A stretch of 64,000 nt of DNA from Roseobacter denitrificans OCh 114 (GTDB lineage: Bacteria > Pseudomonadota > Alphaproteobacteria > Rhodobacterales > Rhodobacteraceae), in NCBI RefSeq assembly GCF_000014045.1, contig NC_008209.1:1201001-1265000 (forward strand), in the 5' to 3' direction. The notes beneath the pieces were generated by a model. That model made no database searches. It saw only the letters and a program-made list of their open reading frames with translations, and was not told where the DNA came from. The position numbers and the translations under genes are program-made. Of this stretch, positions 1-9,336 are shown one piece after another. The stretch's first letter is position 1; each line of letters starts with the position of its first letter.

Positions 1-61
1 GGCGGTATTTCTGGTATTCGATCCGATAAGGTGCCATATCTTGTTTTAGATGGGAGAAAAT

Positions 62-340
62 ATGGAACTCGACGCTGAAATCCGCGAGAGATTGCTGGAG
101 GCAATCTCGGAAAAATTTGCTCTTGAAAACGTAGAAAACATTGAAGTTACATCGTTTGATGTTGATTCAGACCGCCGTGAGGTTCGTATTGTGGTCTCTA
201 TCACAACAACCACCGAGCCGAAGTCTATCGCCGAAGGATATTTCGGCCTGACAAGCAAAGTGCGCACTGCATTGGGTAGCGACTGGAAAGACTTTTTTCC
301 TGTAATAACGCCCGAGATTGCATCTGGAGCAAATGCCTGA
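62..340 (+). CDS. Conserved small protein, partner of the HEPN-like gene
   Basis: A 92-residue soluble protein with no signal peptide or membrane segment; I do not recognise a named family. An N-terminal helix rich in Glu and Arg is followed by alternating polar and hydrophobic stretches suggestive of beta strands, then a helix and the ending DFFPVITPEI. I chose the ATG at 62 over the one at 50 because GGGAGA (52-57) is well spaced before it. Its stop overlaps the next gene's start by 8 bases, so the two are probably translated together. Base composition is visibly AT-richer than the flanking genes, which hints at transfer. An antitoxin or regulatory role is only a guess from the pairing. Confidence 0.6.
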   Translation: MELDAEIRERLLEAISEKFALENVENIEVTSFDVDSDRREVRIVVSITTTTEPKSIAEGYFGLTSKVRTALGSDWKDFFPVITPEIASGANA

Positions 341-845
341 CGGCCGTCTTGCTCAAAACTTTTTGAGCACGGCACGACGGTTAGCGCCAGTATCTGCTAG
401 ACGTCCCAATCAGGCAAATCTAAGGCGGTGCATTAGTACGTGTTACTATGCTGTTTTTCACGCGCTTGCAAAAACGGCGGCGGACAGCCTAGTAGGAGCG
501 ACAAAATCGCGACGACCTAACAAAGCTTGGGTTGAAGTATACCGAGGGCTAGGACACGGCGCCTGTAAAGACGCTTGTAAGAAAGCTGGCCAAGTCAGCT
601 TTCCGCAAGAGGTTCACGATTTCGCGGACGCATTCATTCAACTTCAAGAGGCTCGCCATCGCGCAGACTACGATCCAATGTACCGGCCAAACAAGGCCGA
701 AGCGTTGGTATACATTGCTTTGGCAGAAAAAAGCATTGCGACATTGAAGGCTGTGCCAACCACAGACAAGAAAGCCTTTGTAGCTTGGGTGCTTATCACA
801 AGTCCTGGTGCGAAACACGCTAGGGAACTGGCAAAAATAAGTTAG
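333..845 (+). CDS. HEPN-like domain protein
   Basis: About 170 residues, all helical in appearance. Two signatures recall HEPN proteins: an early helix with LRRCISTCYYAVFHAL (compare the RRAISRAYYAAFHA type) and a later EARHRADYDP, like the R-x-ADYD signature. HEPN proteins are often RNases or nucleotide-binding partners in toxin-antitoxin, abortive infection and RNA-processing systems. I do not see a clean R-x4-6-H ribonuclease motif, so activity is uncertain. The ATG at 333 (GGAG at 326-329) is preferred to a TTG at 318. It overlaps the upstream gene by 8 bases, and both are AT-richer than the surrounding DNA. The C-terminal 35 residues look unrelated to HEPN. Confidence 0.6.
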   Translation: MPDGRLAQNFLSTARRLAPVSARRPNQANLRRCISTCYYAVFHALAKTAADSLVGATKSRRPNKAWVEVYRGLGHGACKDACKKAGQVSFPQEVHDFADAFIQLQEARHRADYDPMYRPNKAEALVYIALAEKSIATLKAVPTTDKKAFVAWVLITSPGAKHARELAKIS

Positions 846-857
846 ACTAGCGCCTCA

Positions 858-2513
858 CTACCTCACAAACTTCTTATGCTTCAACCGCTTCGGCTCCAGG
901 GCGTCTGCGCCCAAGCGGCGCTTCTTGTCCTCTTCGTAATCGGTAAAGCCGCCTTCGAACCATTCCACGTGGGCTTCGCCTTCAAATGCCAGAATATGCG
1001 TGCAGATCCTGTCGAGGAAGAACCGGTCGTGGGAGATGACCACGGCGCAGCCGGCGAAATCGACAAGCGCGTCTTCGAGTGCGCGCAGGGTTTCGACGTC
1101 GAGGTCGTTGGTCGGTTCATCCAGCAGCAGCACGTTGCCGCCTGATTTCAGCAGGCGCGCCATGTGCACGCGGTTGCGTTCCCCCCCCGAGAGCAGTCCG
1201 ACCTTTTTCTGCTGATCGCCGCCCTTGAAGTTGAACGATGAGCAATAGGCGCGGGAGTTCACCTCGGCATCGCCCAGCTGGATCAGTTCCGCGCCGCTGC
1301 TGATGGCTTCCCAGACGGTGTCGTTTTCGGCCAGATCATCGCGGCTTTGATCCACGTAGGACAGATCGACCGTGTCGCCGTATTCGATGGTGCCTGCGTC
1401 CGGTTCCAATTGTCCCGTGAGCATCTTGAACAGCGTGGATTTACCCGCGCCGTTGGGGCCGATCACGCCGACGATGCCGCCGGGGGGCAGGGAGAAATCC
1501 AGCCCTTCGACCAGCAGTTTGTCACCCATGGCTTTTTGCAGGCCCTGCACTTCGATCACCTTGGAGCCAAGGCGCTGGCCGTTGGGAATGACGATCTGTG
1601 CGCGGGAGAGTTTTTCGCGCTCTGACTGTTCGGCCATCTCGTTATAGGCGTTGATGCGGGCCTTGGATTTGGCCTGGCGGGCCTTGGCGCCCTGGCGCAT
1701 CCATTCGAGTTCGCGCTCAAGCGTTTTCTGGCGGGATTTGTCCTCGCGTGCTTCCTGGGCGAGGCGTTTGGCTTTCTGTTCGAGCCAGTCGGAGTAATTG
1801 CCCTCGTAAGGGATGCCCTTGCCGCGGTCGAGTTCCAGAATCCAGCCGGTGATGTCATCGAGGAAATAGCGGTCGTGGGTGACGATCAGGATGGTGCCCT
1901 TGTAGTCGATGAGGTGCTGTTGCAGCCATGCGATGGTTTCCGCATCGAGGTGGTTGGTCGGTTCGTCCAGCAGCAGCATATCGGGCGCTTCGAGCAGCAG
2001 CTTGCACAAGGCGACACGGCGGGCCTCACCGCCCGAGAGCGTGGTGACGTCGGCATCATCGGGCGGGCAGCGCAGCGCTTCCATGCTGACGTCGATCTGG
2101 CTGTCGAGGTCCCAGAGGTTGTCGGCGTCGATCTGGTCCTGCAGGGCGGCCATCTCGTCCGCGGTCTCATCGGAGTAGTTCATCGCCAGTTCGTTGTAGC
2201 GATCAAGGATCGCCTTTTTGTCCGCCACGGCGAGCATGACGTTTTCGCGCACGCTGAGCGTCTCGTCCAGTTTGGGTTCCTGCGGCAGATAACCGACGGT
2301 CGCCCCCTCGGCATGCCAGGCCTCGCCGGAGAATTCTGTGTCCAGACCGGCCATGATTTTCATCAGGGTGGATTTACCCGCGCCGTTCACGCCCACGACG
2401 CCGATCTTCACGCCGGGCAGGAAGTTCAGGTGGATGTTCTCAAAGCATTTCTTGCCCCCGGGGTAGGTCTTGGAAACGCCGGACATGTGATAGACGTATT
2501 GATAGGCGGCCAT
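858..2513 (-). CDS. ettA: Energy-dependent translational throttle protein EttA (ABC-F ATPase)
   Basis: A 551-residue ABC-F protein with two ATPase domains and no membrane segments, close to the 555 of E. coli EttA. Walker A motifs are GVNGAGKST (residues 41-49) and a second GPNGAGKST; each half has an LSGGE signature and an LLDEPTN Walker B. A basic, helical linker between the domains matches the P-site tRNA-interacting arm. EttA binds the ribosomal E site and gates the first peptide bond according to the ADP/ATP ratio. An in-frame extension of 57 codons exists upstream, but AGGAG lies just before the ATG at 2513 and the protein there begins MAAYQYVYHMSGVSK as in homologues. Monocistronic, convergent with the HEPN-like gene. 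Confidence 0.95.
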   Translation of the reverse strand: MAAYQYVYHMSGVSKTYPGGKKCFENIHLNFLPGVKIGVVGVNGAGKSTLMKIMAGLDTEFSGEAWHAEGATVGYLPQEPKLDETLSVRENVMLAVADKKAILDRYNELAMNYSDETADEMAALQDQIDADNLWDLDSQIDVSMEALRCPPDDADVTTLSGGEARRVALCKLLLEAPDMLLLDEPTNHLDAETIAWLQQHLIDYKGTILIVTHDRYFLDDITGWILELDRGKGIPYEGNYSDWLEQKAKRLAQEAREDKSRQKTLERELEWMRQGAKARQAKSKARINAYNEMAEQSEREKLSRAQIVIPNGQRLGSKVIEVQGLQKAMGDKLLVEGLDFSLPPGGIVGVIGPNGAGKSTLFKMLTGQLEPDAGTIEYGDTVDLSYVDQSRDDLAENDTVWEAISSGAELIQLGDAEVNSRAYCSSFNFKGGDQQKKVGLLSGGERNRVHMARLLKSGGNVLLLDEPTNDLDVETLRALEDALVDFAGCAVVISHDRFFLDRICTHILAFEGEAHVEWFEGGFTDYEEDKKRRLGADALEPKRLKHKKFVR

Positions 2514-2667
2514 GGGGATGCTCCTGTCGCTGGATAACTGATTTGCCCCCCGATTACCGCGCCGCCGGTCCGGGTGCAATCGCCGGTATTGACGGTTGCG
2601 GGGTGCAGAAGCACCTCCGGCATGATTATTTGGATCAGATATTACAGCAAGGGCCAGTTCGCAGGTG

Positions 2668-2939
2668 GGGAAAACGGATAGCAAGCTGCCGGGCTACGTG
2701 CAGGGCTGGTTGCGCAGTGAGCGGCTGTCGCAGGCGGAGTGGCAGGCAAAGGACCTGCCCTCGGGGCGGTGATCTTCGGGCTACGCGCGCGGGCGCGGGC
2801 CAGCCAGAACCGCGCGACGGTGTTTCTGGTGCAATTGTTCCTGACGGTTGTGATGGGCCTTGTGCGGTTCGTGGGGCCGCCCCTGTGGCAGGGCTATCAA
2901 CGTGGGTTGCAAGACGCCGCAGGTAAGCGGGAGGGTTGA
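2668..2939 (+). pseudogene. Possible small membrane protein split by a one-base frameshift
   Basis: Reading from a GTG at 2668 gives about 34 codons ending in TGA at 2770-2772. The frame two bases over stays open to 2939 and contains a hydrophobic segment (VFLVQLFLTVVMGLV) and a basic tail. Adding one G to the GGGG run at 2763-2766 would join them into a single protein of about 90 residues, reading LPSGAVIFGLRARA across the join. This may be a real frameshift, a sequencing error in a homopolymer, or chance. An alternative is that only the second part is real, from a GTG at 2739. I do not recognise the family. The rest of 2514-3106 shows no other supportable gene. Confidence 0.3.
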
Positions 2940-3106
2940 GGACCTCAACGGTGTCAATTTTGCGGATGTGCGCAGCGGCCGGCCGTGCGGAGGCGGGGCG
3001 TGGCCCGTGCCGGAATGCGCAGATAACCGCGCGGACTGCAGTGTGATTTGACTTATCACCCCCGCATGGTAGCGATAATGGCAAGGCATATTGCGGGGCG
3101 GACAGC

Positions 3107-4396
3107 ATGCAGATCAAACACGCGCTGATTGCATCGGCTCTGGTCCTCACAGGATGTGTGCCTCAAAGCATCAGTCTTGCGCCGCCGCCGAACCTCTATT
3201 CAACGGGGCAGAATTTCCCGGCAGAAGACGTGCCACCCGTATTGCGCACCACCACGCCGCGTATCTTTTATCTGACGGATCGTTTGAGCGAGAGGGAGGG
3301 CGCAGGCGCGGAGATCTACGGGTCGATGCGTTCGGAAGGCATGGCTTTTGGCACAGCACAGGTGCAGTTCGGGGCCAGCAATTGGGACGATCTGGTCACG
3401 CGCACCTATGTTGATCGGGGCGGGCGGATTTCGCGGCTGGATGTGTCTGGCGTGGCGGAAGATGTGCAGTTCAACCCGGTGCCGCTCAGCACACTGCGCA
3501 CGGATGGGGCGCTGATTTTCGACCCCGACGAGGAGGATATCTACAGACAGGAAGGGCGCGCATTTCAGGCCGCCATTCGCGCCGAGATCCTGCGCACCGG
3601 GAACAAACGTGTGCTGCTCTATGCCCATGGCGTCGGGTCGGGCTTTGACAAGAGCGTGACCACGCTGGCGAACCTGTGGCATTTTGCCGGGCGCAAGTCG
3701 ATCCCGATCGTGTTCAGCTGGCCTGCGGGAAATGGCGGTGTGCTGGGGTATTTTCGCGACCGGGAAGCGGGCGATTTCAGTGTGTTCCACGCCAAGGAGA
3801 TGTTGCGGCTCTTGGCTGACATCCCGGAGTTGGAAGACATCGACATCGTGGCCCATTCCCGCGGGACGGATGTCATGACCAAGGCGCTGCGCGAGCAGGT
3901 GATTTTCTATCGTGGGGCGGGCAAGCCGCCGAAACTGGCGATGAAAACGGGAACATTGATTCTGGCGGCGGCCGATCTGGACACGGGCGTGGTGCGCCAG
4001 CGCCTGCAGGCGGAACGGTTTTCGGAGGCGTTCGAGCAGATCAACATATACATCAACCCGCGCGATGGGGCGCTGCGGCTGTCGTCGATCCTGACCAATG
4101 AGCAGCGATTGGGGGCGGCGACGTCTGAATCCCTGCCACCGGGGGAACTTGCGCGGTTGCGTAAATCCGAACTGGTGCATGTGATCCGGGTGGAAAATGT
4201 GCGGGGCGGGGGGCATTCCTATTTCCGCGATAACCCGGCGGTGCTGTCCGATATTGTGCTGGCGCTGCGCACGCGCGCCTTTCCCGGTGGAACGCTGCGT
4301 CCGCTTGAGTTGGGCGAGGACGGGTTCTGGCAGTTGCATCCGAACTATCCGCTGGAGCGGTTGCCGGATTTGCGCGTGGAAGGGTCGGATCGTTAG
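3107..4396 (+). CDS. DUF900-type alpha/beta hydrolase lipoprotein
   Basis: A 429-residue protein with a lipoprotein signal: a short hydrophobic N-terminus ending in LTGC (Cys17). The body matches the alpha/beta hydrolase family DUF900: strand and oxyanion region LLYAHGVGSGF (residues 170-180), the family-typical FSWPAG and GYFRDRE, and the nucleophile elbow AHSRG with Ser251. It is probably a membrane-anchored serine esterase or lipase of unknown substrate facing the periplasm. It is followed at once by the MOSC gene (stop 4396, next start 4398), so the two are likely co-transcribed. Confidence 0.8.
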   Translation: MQIKHALIASALVLTGCVPQSISLAPPPNLYSTGQNFPAEDVPPVLRTTTPRIFYLTDRLSEREGAGAEIYGSMRSEGMAFGTAQVQFGASNWDDLVTRTYVDRGGRISRLDVSGVAEDVQFNPVPLSTLRTDGALIFDPDEEDIYRQEGRAFQAAIRAEILRTGNKRVLLYAHGVGSGFDKSVTTLANLWHFAGRKSIPIVFSWPAGNGGVLGYFRDREAGDFSVFHAKEMLRLLADIPELEDIDIVAHSRGTDVMTKALREQVIFYRGAGKPPKLAMKTGTLILAAADLDTGVVRQRLQAERFSEAFEQINIYINPRDGALRLSSILTNEQRLGAATSESLPPGELARLRKSELVHVIRVENVRGGGHSYFRDNPAVLSDIVLALRTRAFPGGTLRPLELGEDGFWQLHPNYPLERLPDLRVEGSDR

Positions 4397-4397
4397 G

Positions 4398-4886
4398 ATG
4401 GAAAGCCCGCTCAAGGCATTGATCGCGCGCCATGCGCAGCCCGGCGCGGTAACGTGGATCGGTCTGCGCCCCGCGCGCCGTGCGCCGCTTGTCGCCTGCG
4501 CGCGTGCCGAGGTTGGCGAAACCGGGCTGACGGGCGATCACGGAACCTCGCAAAAGCGCGCTGTGACCTTGCTTCAGGCGGAGCATCTGCCGGTGATCGG
4601 CGCGATGCTTGGGCGCACTCCGGTGACGCCCGAAGAGCTGCGGCGCAACCTTGTTGTATCGGGCATCAATCTTTCAGCGTTGAAGAACCGGCAGTTGCGG
4701 ATCGGAGGCGTCGTGCTGGAAGTCACCGGGATTTGCGCCCCGTGCAGCCGGATGGAGGAGATCCTGGGCCCGGGCGGCTATTCAGCGGTGCGCGGGCATG
4801 GCGGATGGTGTGCACGCGTGCTGCAGGGCGGCGAGATAAAGCGCGGCGACGCGGTCATGCCATTGACAAGCGGGGCCCCGGCCTGA
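4398..4886 (+). CDS. MOSC domain-containing protein
   Basis: A 162-residue single-domain MOSC protein. MOSC domains bind molybdenum cofactor or metal-sulfur moieties through a conserved Cys, here in ICAPCSRMEEILGPGGY. The N-terminal half carries the family pattern GLTGDHGTSQKRAVTL (compare GDRHAGRTKRQVTLI), and NLVVSGINLSALK is also typical. There is no signal peptide. The start at 4398 sits one base after the upstream stop, suggesting coupled translation. It may modify or transfer sulfur or molybdenum groups; the specific acceptor cannot be read from the sequence. Confidence 0.85.
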   Translation: MESPLKALIARHAQPGAVTWIGLRPARRAPLVACARAEVGETGLTGDHGTSQKRAVTLLQAEHLPVIGAMLGRTPVTPEELRRNLVVSGINLSALKNRQLRIGGVVLEVTGICAPCSRMEEILGPGGYSAVRGHGGWCARVLQGGEIKRGDAVMPLTSGAPA

Positions 4887-4922
4887 TTGTAGGGCGCTGA
4901 CCATCAGGCAAGGGAGCGATGG

Positions 4923-5522
4923 GTGCGACAAGGCTTTCCGAAAGCGCGCGCAGGTGAGGTGATCGGGCTGTTTGGCGGTTCGTTTGATCCGGCACATCAG
5001 GGCCATGCGCATATCACACGCGAGGCGCTCAAGAGGTTCGGACTTGACCGGGTCTGGTGGCTGGTCTCGCCCGGTAACCCGTTGAAACCGCAGGGTCCGG
5101 CCCCGTTGGACACGCGGATGGCCCGTGCAAAGGCGATCATGCAGCACCCGCGCGTGATCATCACCGACGTCGAAACACGGCTTGGGACGCGCTATACGGC
5201 GGCGACGCTCGATCAGTTGTCGGCGCTTTATCCGGGGGTGCATTTCGTCTGGCTGATGGGGGCTGACAATCTGGCGCAGTTTCACAAATGGCAGCGCTGG
5301 CGTGACATCGCCAGCACCACGCCGCTTGGGGTTCTTGCCCGACCGGGCGACAGAATCCCGGCGCGGATGAGCCCGGCTGCGGCGGTTTTTGGCCGCGCGC
5401 GCATACCGGGGCGCGCCTCGCAGCTTTTGGGACGTGCCGCCGCGCCGGCGTGGTGTTTTGTTAACGTCCCCATGGTAGAACAATCCTCATCCGCGATCCG
5501 GTCCAAGGGTGGCTGGGTCTGA
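4923..5522 (+). CDS. nadD: Nicotinate-nucleotide adenylyltransferase
   Basis: A 199-residue enzyme that joins nicotinate mononucleotide to AMP from ATP in NAD synthesis. The nucleotidyltransferase signature [11 protein letters not shown], with the (H/T)xGH motif, lies near the N-terminus, and [16 protein letters not shown] is the conserved NadD segment. The C-terminal nucleotide-binding region ends in SSSAIRSK (compare the ISST.IR motif). The start is a GTG at 4923 preceded by AAGGGAG; an ATG at 4919 is out of frame. It lies in the same direction as the MOSC gene after 36 bases and may share its transcript. Confidence 0.93.
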   Translation: MRQGFPKARAGEVIGLFGGSFDPAHQGHAHITREALKRFGLDRVWWLVSPGNPLKPQGPAPLDTRMARAKAIMQHPRVIITDVETRLGTRYTAATLDQLSALYPGVHFVWLMGADNLAQFHKWQRWRDIASTTPLGVLARPGDRIPARMSPAAAVFGRARIPGRASQLLGRAAAPAWCFVNVPMVEQSSSAIRSKGGWV

Positions 5523-5604
5523 GGCTGCCTGCGTCCGCAATCGGTTCAAAATGATGGCCTTTGCACTGTTGTTTCTGCGCCCCGGCTGGGGGTAGGGTTT
5601 GACC

Positions 5605-7104
5605 ATGACCAAGACACCTTGTTCGAGTTTTTCACGCCGCGCTGTGGTGCAGGCGTTGATGGCGACGCTTGCGACACCTCTGGCCGCCGGCGCGCCGCTT
5701 GTGTCCGAGCGTCCCCCAAGAGGGCGTGGCCCCGTGCGCCCGCCCGGTCCGGAGGCGCTGGTGAAAAAGGCGCGGCTGTCGGGTGATGTAGCCTTTGCGG
5801 TTGCGGATGCCAAAACCGGTGAGATCCTTGAGGCGCGCGCCCCCGAACTGGGTATCGCGCCCGCCAGCGTGACCAAGGCGATCACGGCGCTTTATGCGCT
5901 GGACACATTGGGGGCCGCGCACCGGTTCAAGACCCGCGTGATTGCGACGGGCGGTGTGACGGATGGTGTGGTCCGGGGCGATCTGGTTCTGGCCGGTGGG
6001 TGTGATCCGACAACGGATACGCGCGCCTTTGCAGCGCTGGCCGCACAGTTGAAAGAGGCGGGCATTCGCGAGGTCAAAGGGGATTTCCGTGTCTACGAAG
6101 GGCCCGTTGCCACGGTGCGTTCCATCGATCCTGAGCAGCCGGATCATGTGGGCTACAGCCCGGCGGTGGCCGGGATCGCGCTCAACTTCAACCGTGTCCA
6201 TTTCGAATGGAAACGGGCGGGGGGCAAATACACCGTGACCATGGATGCGCGCGCAGGGCGCTACCGCCCGGAGGTGGCGGTTGCGCGTATGAAGGTCGTG
6301 CAACGGCGCGCGCCGATTTACACCTATGAGGAAGCGAACGGCCGCGATAACTGGACCGTCGCCAGTGGCGCCTTGGGGTCGGGCGGGTCGCGCTGGCTGC
6401 CGGTGCGCCGACCGGGGCTTTATGCGGGGGAGGTGTTTGCAACGCTCGCCCGGTCGCACGGGATCGTTCTGCCTGCGGCCAAGCTGCAAAAGGCAGCGCC
6501 ACAAGGGGCCGTTCTGGCCGAGATCGAGAGCGCGCCACTCAGTGACGTGTTGCGCGCGATGCTGAAGTATTCAAACAACCTGACCGCTGAAATGATCGGA
6601 ATGGCGGCGACGCAGGCGCGGACCGGGCAGGTGCGCAGCCTTGCCGCGTCAGCGCGCGAGATGAATGCATGGGCCAAGGATGTGCTGAAAATGCAAAGCC
6701 CGGCCTTTGTCGATCACTCAGGACTTGGGGGCGACAGCCGGGTCAGCGCGCAGGATATGGTGCGCGGCCTCGGGGCCATTGGTCACGCGGCCTTGCTGCG
6801 CCCGCTGCTCAAGTCGGTGAAGCTATTGGACTCGCAGGGGCGTCTGGTCAATGAGCACCCGGTGCAGGCGGATGCCAAAACCGGCACGCTGAATTTCGTT
6901 TCGGGACTGGGCGGCTATGTCACAACGCCCGAGGGGCGCGAGTTGGTATTCGCCATTTTTGCCGCCGATGAAGCCACAAGGGCGGGCATTACCCGTGCGC
7001 AGCGCGAACGCCCACCCGGCGGGCGCAGCTATGCCACACGGGCGCGCCGCCTGCAGCGGCAGTTGATCATGCGGTGGGGGGCGGTCTACGACCCGGCGGC
7101 GTAA
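5605..7104 (+). CDS. dacB: D-alanyl-D-alanine carboxypeptidase/endopeptidase (peptidase S13, PBP4 type)
   Basis: A 499-residue periplasmic penicillin-binding protein that trims peptidoglycan stem peptides or cross-links. The N-terminus has SRRAVVQALMATLATPLAAG, a signal peptide with a twin-arginine pair that could be a Tat signal. Active-site motifs are S88-V-T-K91, the triad YSNN and KTG in DAKTGTLN. Between the first two lies the long insertion characteristic of S13 peptidases. The ATG at 5605 is preferred to a TTG at 5599 because GGGGGTAGGG stands just upstream. It follows nadD by 82 bases in the same direction. Confidence 0.9.
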   Translation: MTKTPCSSFSRRAVVQALMATLATPLAAGAPLVSERPPRGRGPVRPPGPEALVKKARLSGDVAFAVADAKTGEILEARAPELGIAPASVTKAITALYALDTLGAAHRFKTRVIATGGVTDGVVRGDLVLAGGCDPTTDTRAFAALAAQLKEAGIREVKGDFRVYEGPVATVRSIDPEQPDHVGYSPAVAGIALNFNRVHFEWKRAGGKYTVTMDARAGRYRPEVAVARMKVVQRRAPIYTYEEANGRDNWTVASGALGSGGSRWLPVRRPGLYAGEVFATLARSHGIVLPAAKLQKAAPQGAVLAEIESAPLSDVLRAMLKYSNNLTAEMIGMAATQARTGQVRSLAASAREMNAWAKDVLKMQSPAFVDHSGLGGDSRVSAQDMVRGLGAIGHAALLRPLLKSVKLLDSQGRLVNEHPVQADAKTGTLNFVSGLGGYVTTPEGRELVFAIFAADEATRAGITRAQRERPPGGRSYATRARRLQRQLIMRWGAVYDPAA

Positions 7105-7151
7105 TCCGATGTTGGTCGCAGGGCGGGCCTGCGTCCTCGGTCGGGCCGCGG

Positions 7152-7574
7152 TCAGGTCAGGTGGCGCGCCCGGGCCCCGCGTTCGATGGCGGCAGCATGC
7201 AGGCGGTCCAGCGCGAGTTCGTAGCGGACCTCCTCCAGCAGGCGCAGTTCGGTCTCCCCCAGGGTGCCATCTGCGGCCGCCACATCGCAGGCCAGCGCAT
7301 AGGCCGTTTCGTAAAGACGTTCGGGCAGCCCCTCGCGCATGAGGCCAAAGAGCGCATCCAGACCGTCTTCCTGTTCCAGCAGGTCAAAGACCACCTGTGT
7401 CACATGGGTGATCCGGTCCGGGTCGTAGTCGGAAAAGATCGGCAGCAGCTGCACGGCAGCCTGTATTTTCACGAGTTCCGAGGTGCGCATGTCTTCGTCA
7501 GAGGCGGAAACCGCGATCATGAGCGCCACAAGGCAGTCCTGCGCAGAAAATGAATGGGCTGGTGTATCGGGCAA
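7152..7574 (-). CDS. TerB-like tellurite resistance family protein
   Basis: A 140-residue helical protein resembling the TerB/DjlA N-terminal fold. The pattern LVALMIAVSASDEDMRTSEL, a central EQEDG, then ALACDVAAADGTLGETELRLLEEV repeats the acidic, metal-binding D-G-x-x-x-x-x-E style of the family twice. No signal peptide is present. The only start before an in-frame stop is a TTG at 7574, without a clear ribosome site, so the N-terminus is uncertain; an internal ATG lies 18 codons later but would cut the first helix. The role is unknown beyond a presumed cytoplasmic stress or metal-linked function. It is convergent with dacB and divergent from lysK. Confidence 0.75.
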   Translation of the reverse strand: MPDTPAHSFSAQDCLVALMIAVSASDEDMRTSELVKIQAAVQLLPIFSDYDPDRITHVTQVVFDLLEQEDGLDALFGLMREGLPERLYETAYALACDVAAADGTLGETELRLLEEVRYELALDRLHAAAIERGARARHLT

Positions 7575-7692
7575 GGGAGGGGTGCTTTCAGCAAAAGGTT
7601 ACAGGCGCAGATTATTGACGCCGCTATGACAAGGCAATAGGGACGGGCGGAACGTCGCGCAAGAGGCGCGGCACCCAGAGGTTTGATATATC

Positions 7693-9276
7693 ATGTCCGA
7701 CACCCGTACCGCCGCGATGACGAGCAAAGCATGGCCCTTTGAAGAGGCGCGCCGCGTGCTCAAGCGATACGAAAAGAACCCGCCGGAGAAAGGCTATGTC
7801 CTGTTCGAAACGGGCTATGGCCCATCGGGCCTGCCGCATATCGGCACCTTTGGCGAGGTGGCGCGCACCTCGATGGTGATGCGGGCGTTTCAGGAAATAT
7901 CGGATATTCCGACCAGGCTGATCTGCTTTTCCGATGATCTGGACGGGATGCGCAAAGTGCCGGGCAATGTGCCCAATCCCGACGCGCTGACCGAGCATTT
8001 GCAGCGCCCGCTGACCAGCGTGCCGGACCCGTTCGGGACGCATGCCAGTTTTGGCGCGCATAACAACGCCATGCTGCGCCGGTTTCTGGACACTTTCGGG
8101 TTCGAGTATGAATTCATTTCCGCGACCGAGTTCTATAACACCGGGCAGTTTGATGAGATTCTGCTGCGCGCCGCCGCGAAATACGATGAAATCATGGCTG
8201 TGATGCTGAAATCGCTGCGCGAGGAGCGGCGCCAGACCTATTCGATTTTCCTGCCGATCCATCCCGAAAGCGGGCGCGTGATGTATGTCCCGATGAAAGA
8301 GGTCAACGCGCAGGCGGGCACCATCACCTTTGACAGCGAAGATGGTGAAGAGATGACGCTGCCGGTCACCGGTGGTGCCGTCAAATTGCAGTGGAAGCCA
8401 GACTTTGGCGCGCGTTGGGCGGCCCTCGGCGTGGATTTCGAGATGTATGGCAAGGACCATTCCACCAATACGCCGATCTATGACAAGATCTGCCGTATCC
8501 TGGGCCAGCGCCCGCCGGAGCATTTCACCTATGAGTTGTTTCTGGATGAAAACGGGCAAAAAATTTCCAAATCCTCCGGCAATGGGGTCAGCATTGACGA
8601 ATGGCTGACCTATGCCAGCACCGAGAGCCTGTCGTATTTCATGTACCAAAAGCCGAAGACGGCCAAGCGCATGTATTTCGACGTGATCCCGAAGGCTGTG
8701 GACGAATACCATCAGCAATTGCGCGCCTATGCCGGTCAGGACACAGCGCAGCGGTTGAACAACCCGGTGTGGCATATCCATGGGGGCGATGTGCCGGCGT
8801 CGAATATGCTGGTGCCGTTTTCCATGCTGCTCAATCTGGCGAGCGTGTCCTCCGCTGAGGATAAATCGCAGCTTTGGGGGTTCATCCAGCGCTATGCGCC
8901 TGAAAGCAATCCGGAAAACAATCCGGATATGGACGCAGCGGCAGATTTCGCCGTGCGGTATTTCAACGATTTCGTGAAGCCGAAAAAGGTCTATCGCGCG
9001 GCCAGTGATCTGGAGCGTGAGGCGCTGGAGGACCTGCGCGACCAGCTCAAGGCCTATGACGGGCCGGTGGATGATGAGGCGTTGCAGTCCATCGTCTATG
9101 CCTGCGGGCGCGAGCGGTTTGATCCCTTGCGCGGATGGTTCACGGCCCTTTATGAGGTGCTGCTGGGCGCGTCGCAGGGGCCGCGTTTTGGTGGCTTCAT
9201 CGCCCTTTACGGGGTGCAGGAAACGGTCGCTCTGATTGATGCCGCGCTTGCCGGTGAATTGCTGAGCGACGACTGA
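7693..9276 (+). CDS. lysK: Lysine--tRNA ligase, class I
   Basis: A 527-residue class I LysRS, the archaeal-type enzyme also found in many alphaproteobacteria in place of class II LysS. The HIGH-like motif is PHIGT (residues 48-52) in [14 protein letters not shown], and the KMSKS equivalent is KISKSSGNG near residue 290. It charges tRNA-Lys in the cytoplasm. The start at 7693 has GAGG about ten bases upstream; an in-frame ATG eight codons later is possible. A 551-codon open frame on the opposite strand is a shadow produced by its codon bias. Confidence 0.95.
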   Translation: MSDTRTAAMTSKAWPFEEARRVLKRYEKNPPEKGYVLFETGYGPSGLPHIGTFGEVARTSMVMRAFQEISDIPTRLICFSDDLDGMRKVPGNVPNPDALTEHLQRPLTSVPDPFGTHASFGAHNNAMLRRFLDTFGFEYEFISATEFYNTGQFDEILLRAAAKYDEIMAVMLKSLREERRQTYSIFLPIHPESGRVMYVPMKEVNAQAGTITFDSEDGEEMTLPVTGGAVKLQWKPDFGARWAALGVDFEMYGKDHSTNTPIYDKICRILGQRPPEHFTYELFLDENGQKISKSSGNGVSIDEWLTYASTESLSYFMYQKPKTAKRMYFDVIPKAVDEYHQQLRAYAGQDTAQRLNNPVWHIHGGDVPASNMLVPFSMLLNLASVSSAEDKSQLWGFIQRYAPESNPENNPDMDAAADFAVRYFNDFVKPKKVYRAASDLEREALEDLRDQLKAYDGPVDDEALQSIVYACGRERFDPLRGWFTALYEVLLGASQGPRFGGFIALYGVQETVALIDAALAGELLSDD

Positions 9277-9336
9277 CACCCTTGCCGGATGGCGCTGGCG
9301 GTTTACCCTTGATCTATCGGATCAAGGAGAATGCCC

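Noticed and set aside
2514..2684. 57-codon N-terminal extension of ettA
   Set aside because: AGGAG directly precedes the ATG at 2513 and the family N-terminus starts there; the extension is Arg-rich and unconserved.
7624..9279. 551-codon open frame antisense to lysK
   Set aside because: Shadow of lysK; His- and Arg-rich composition with no family pattern.
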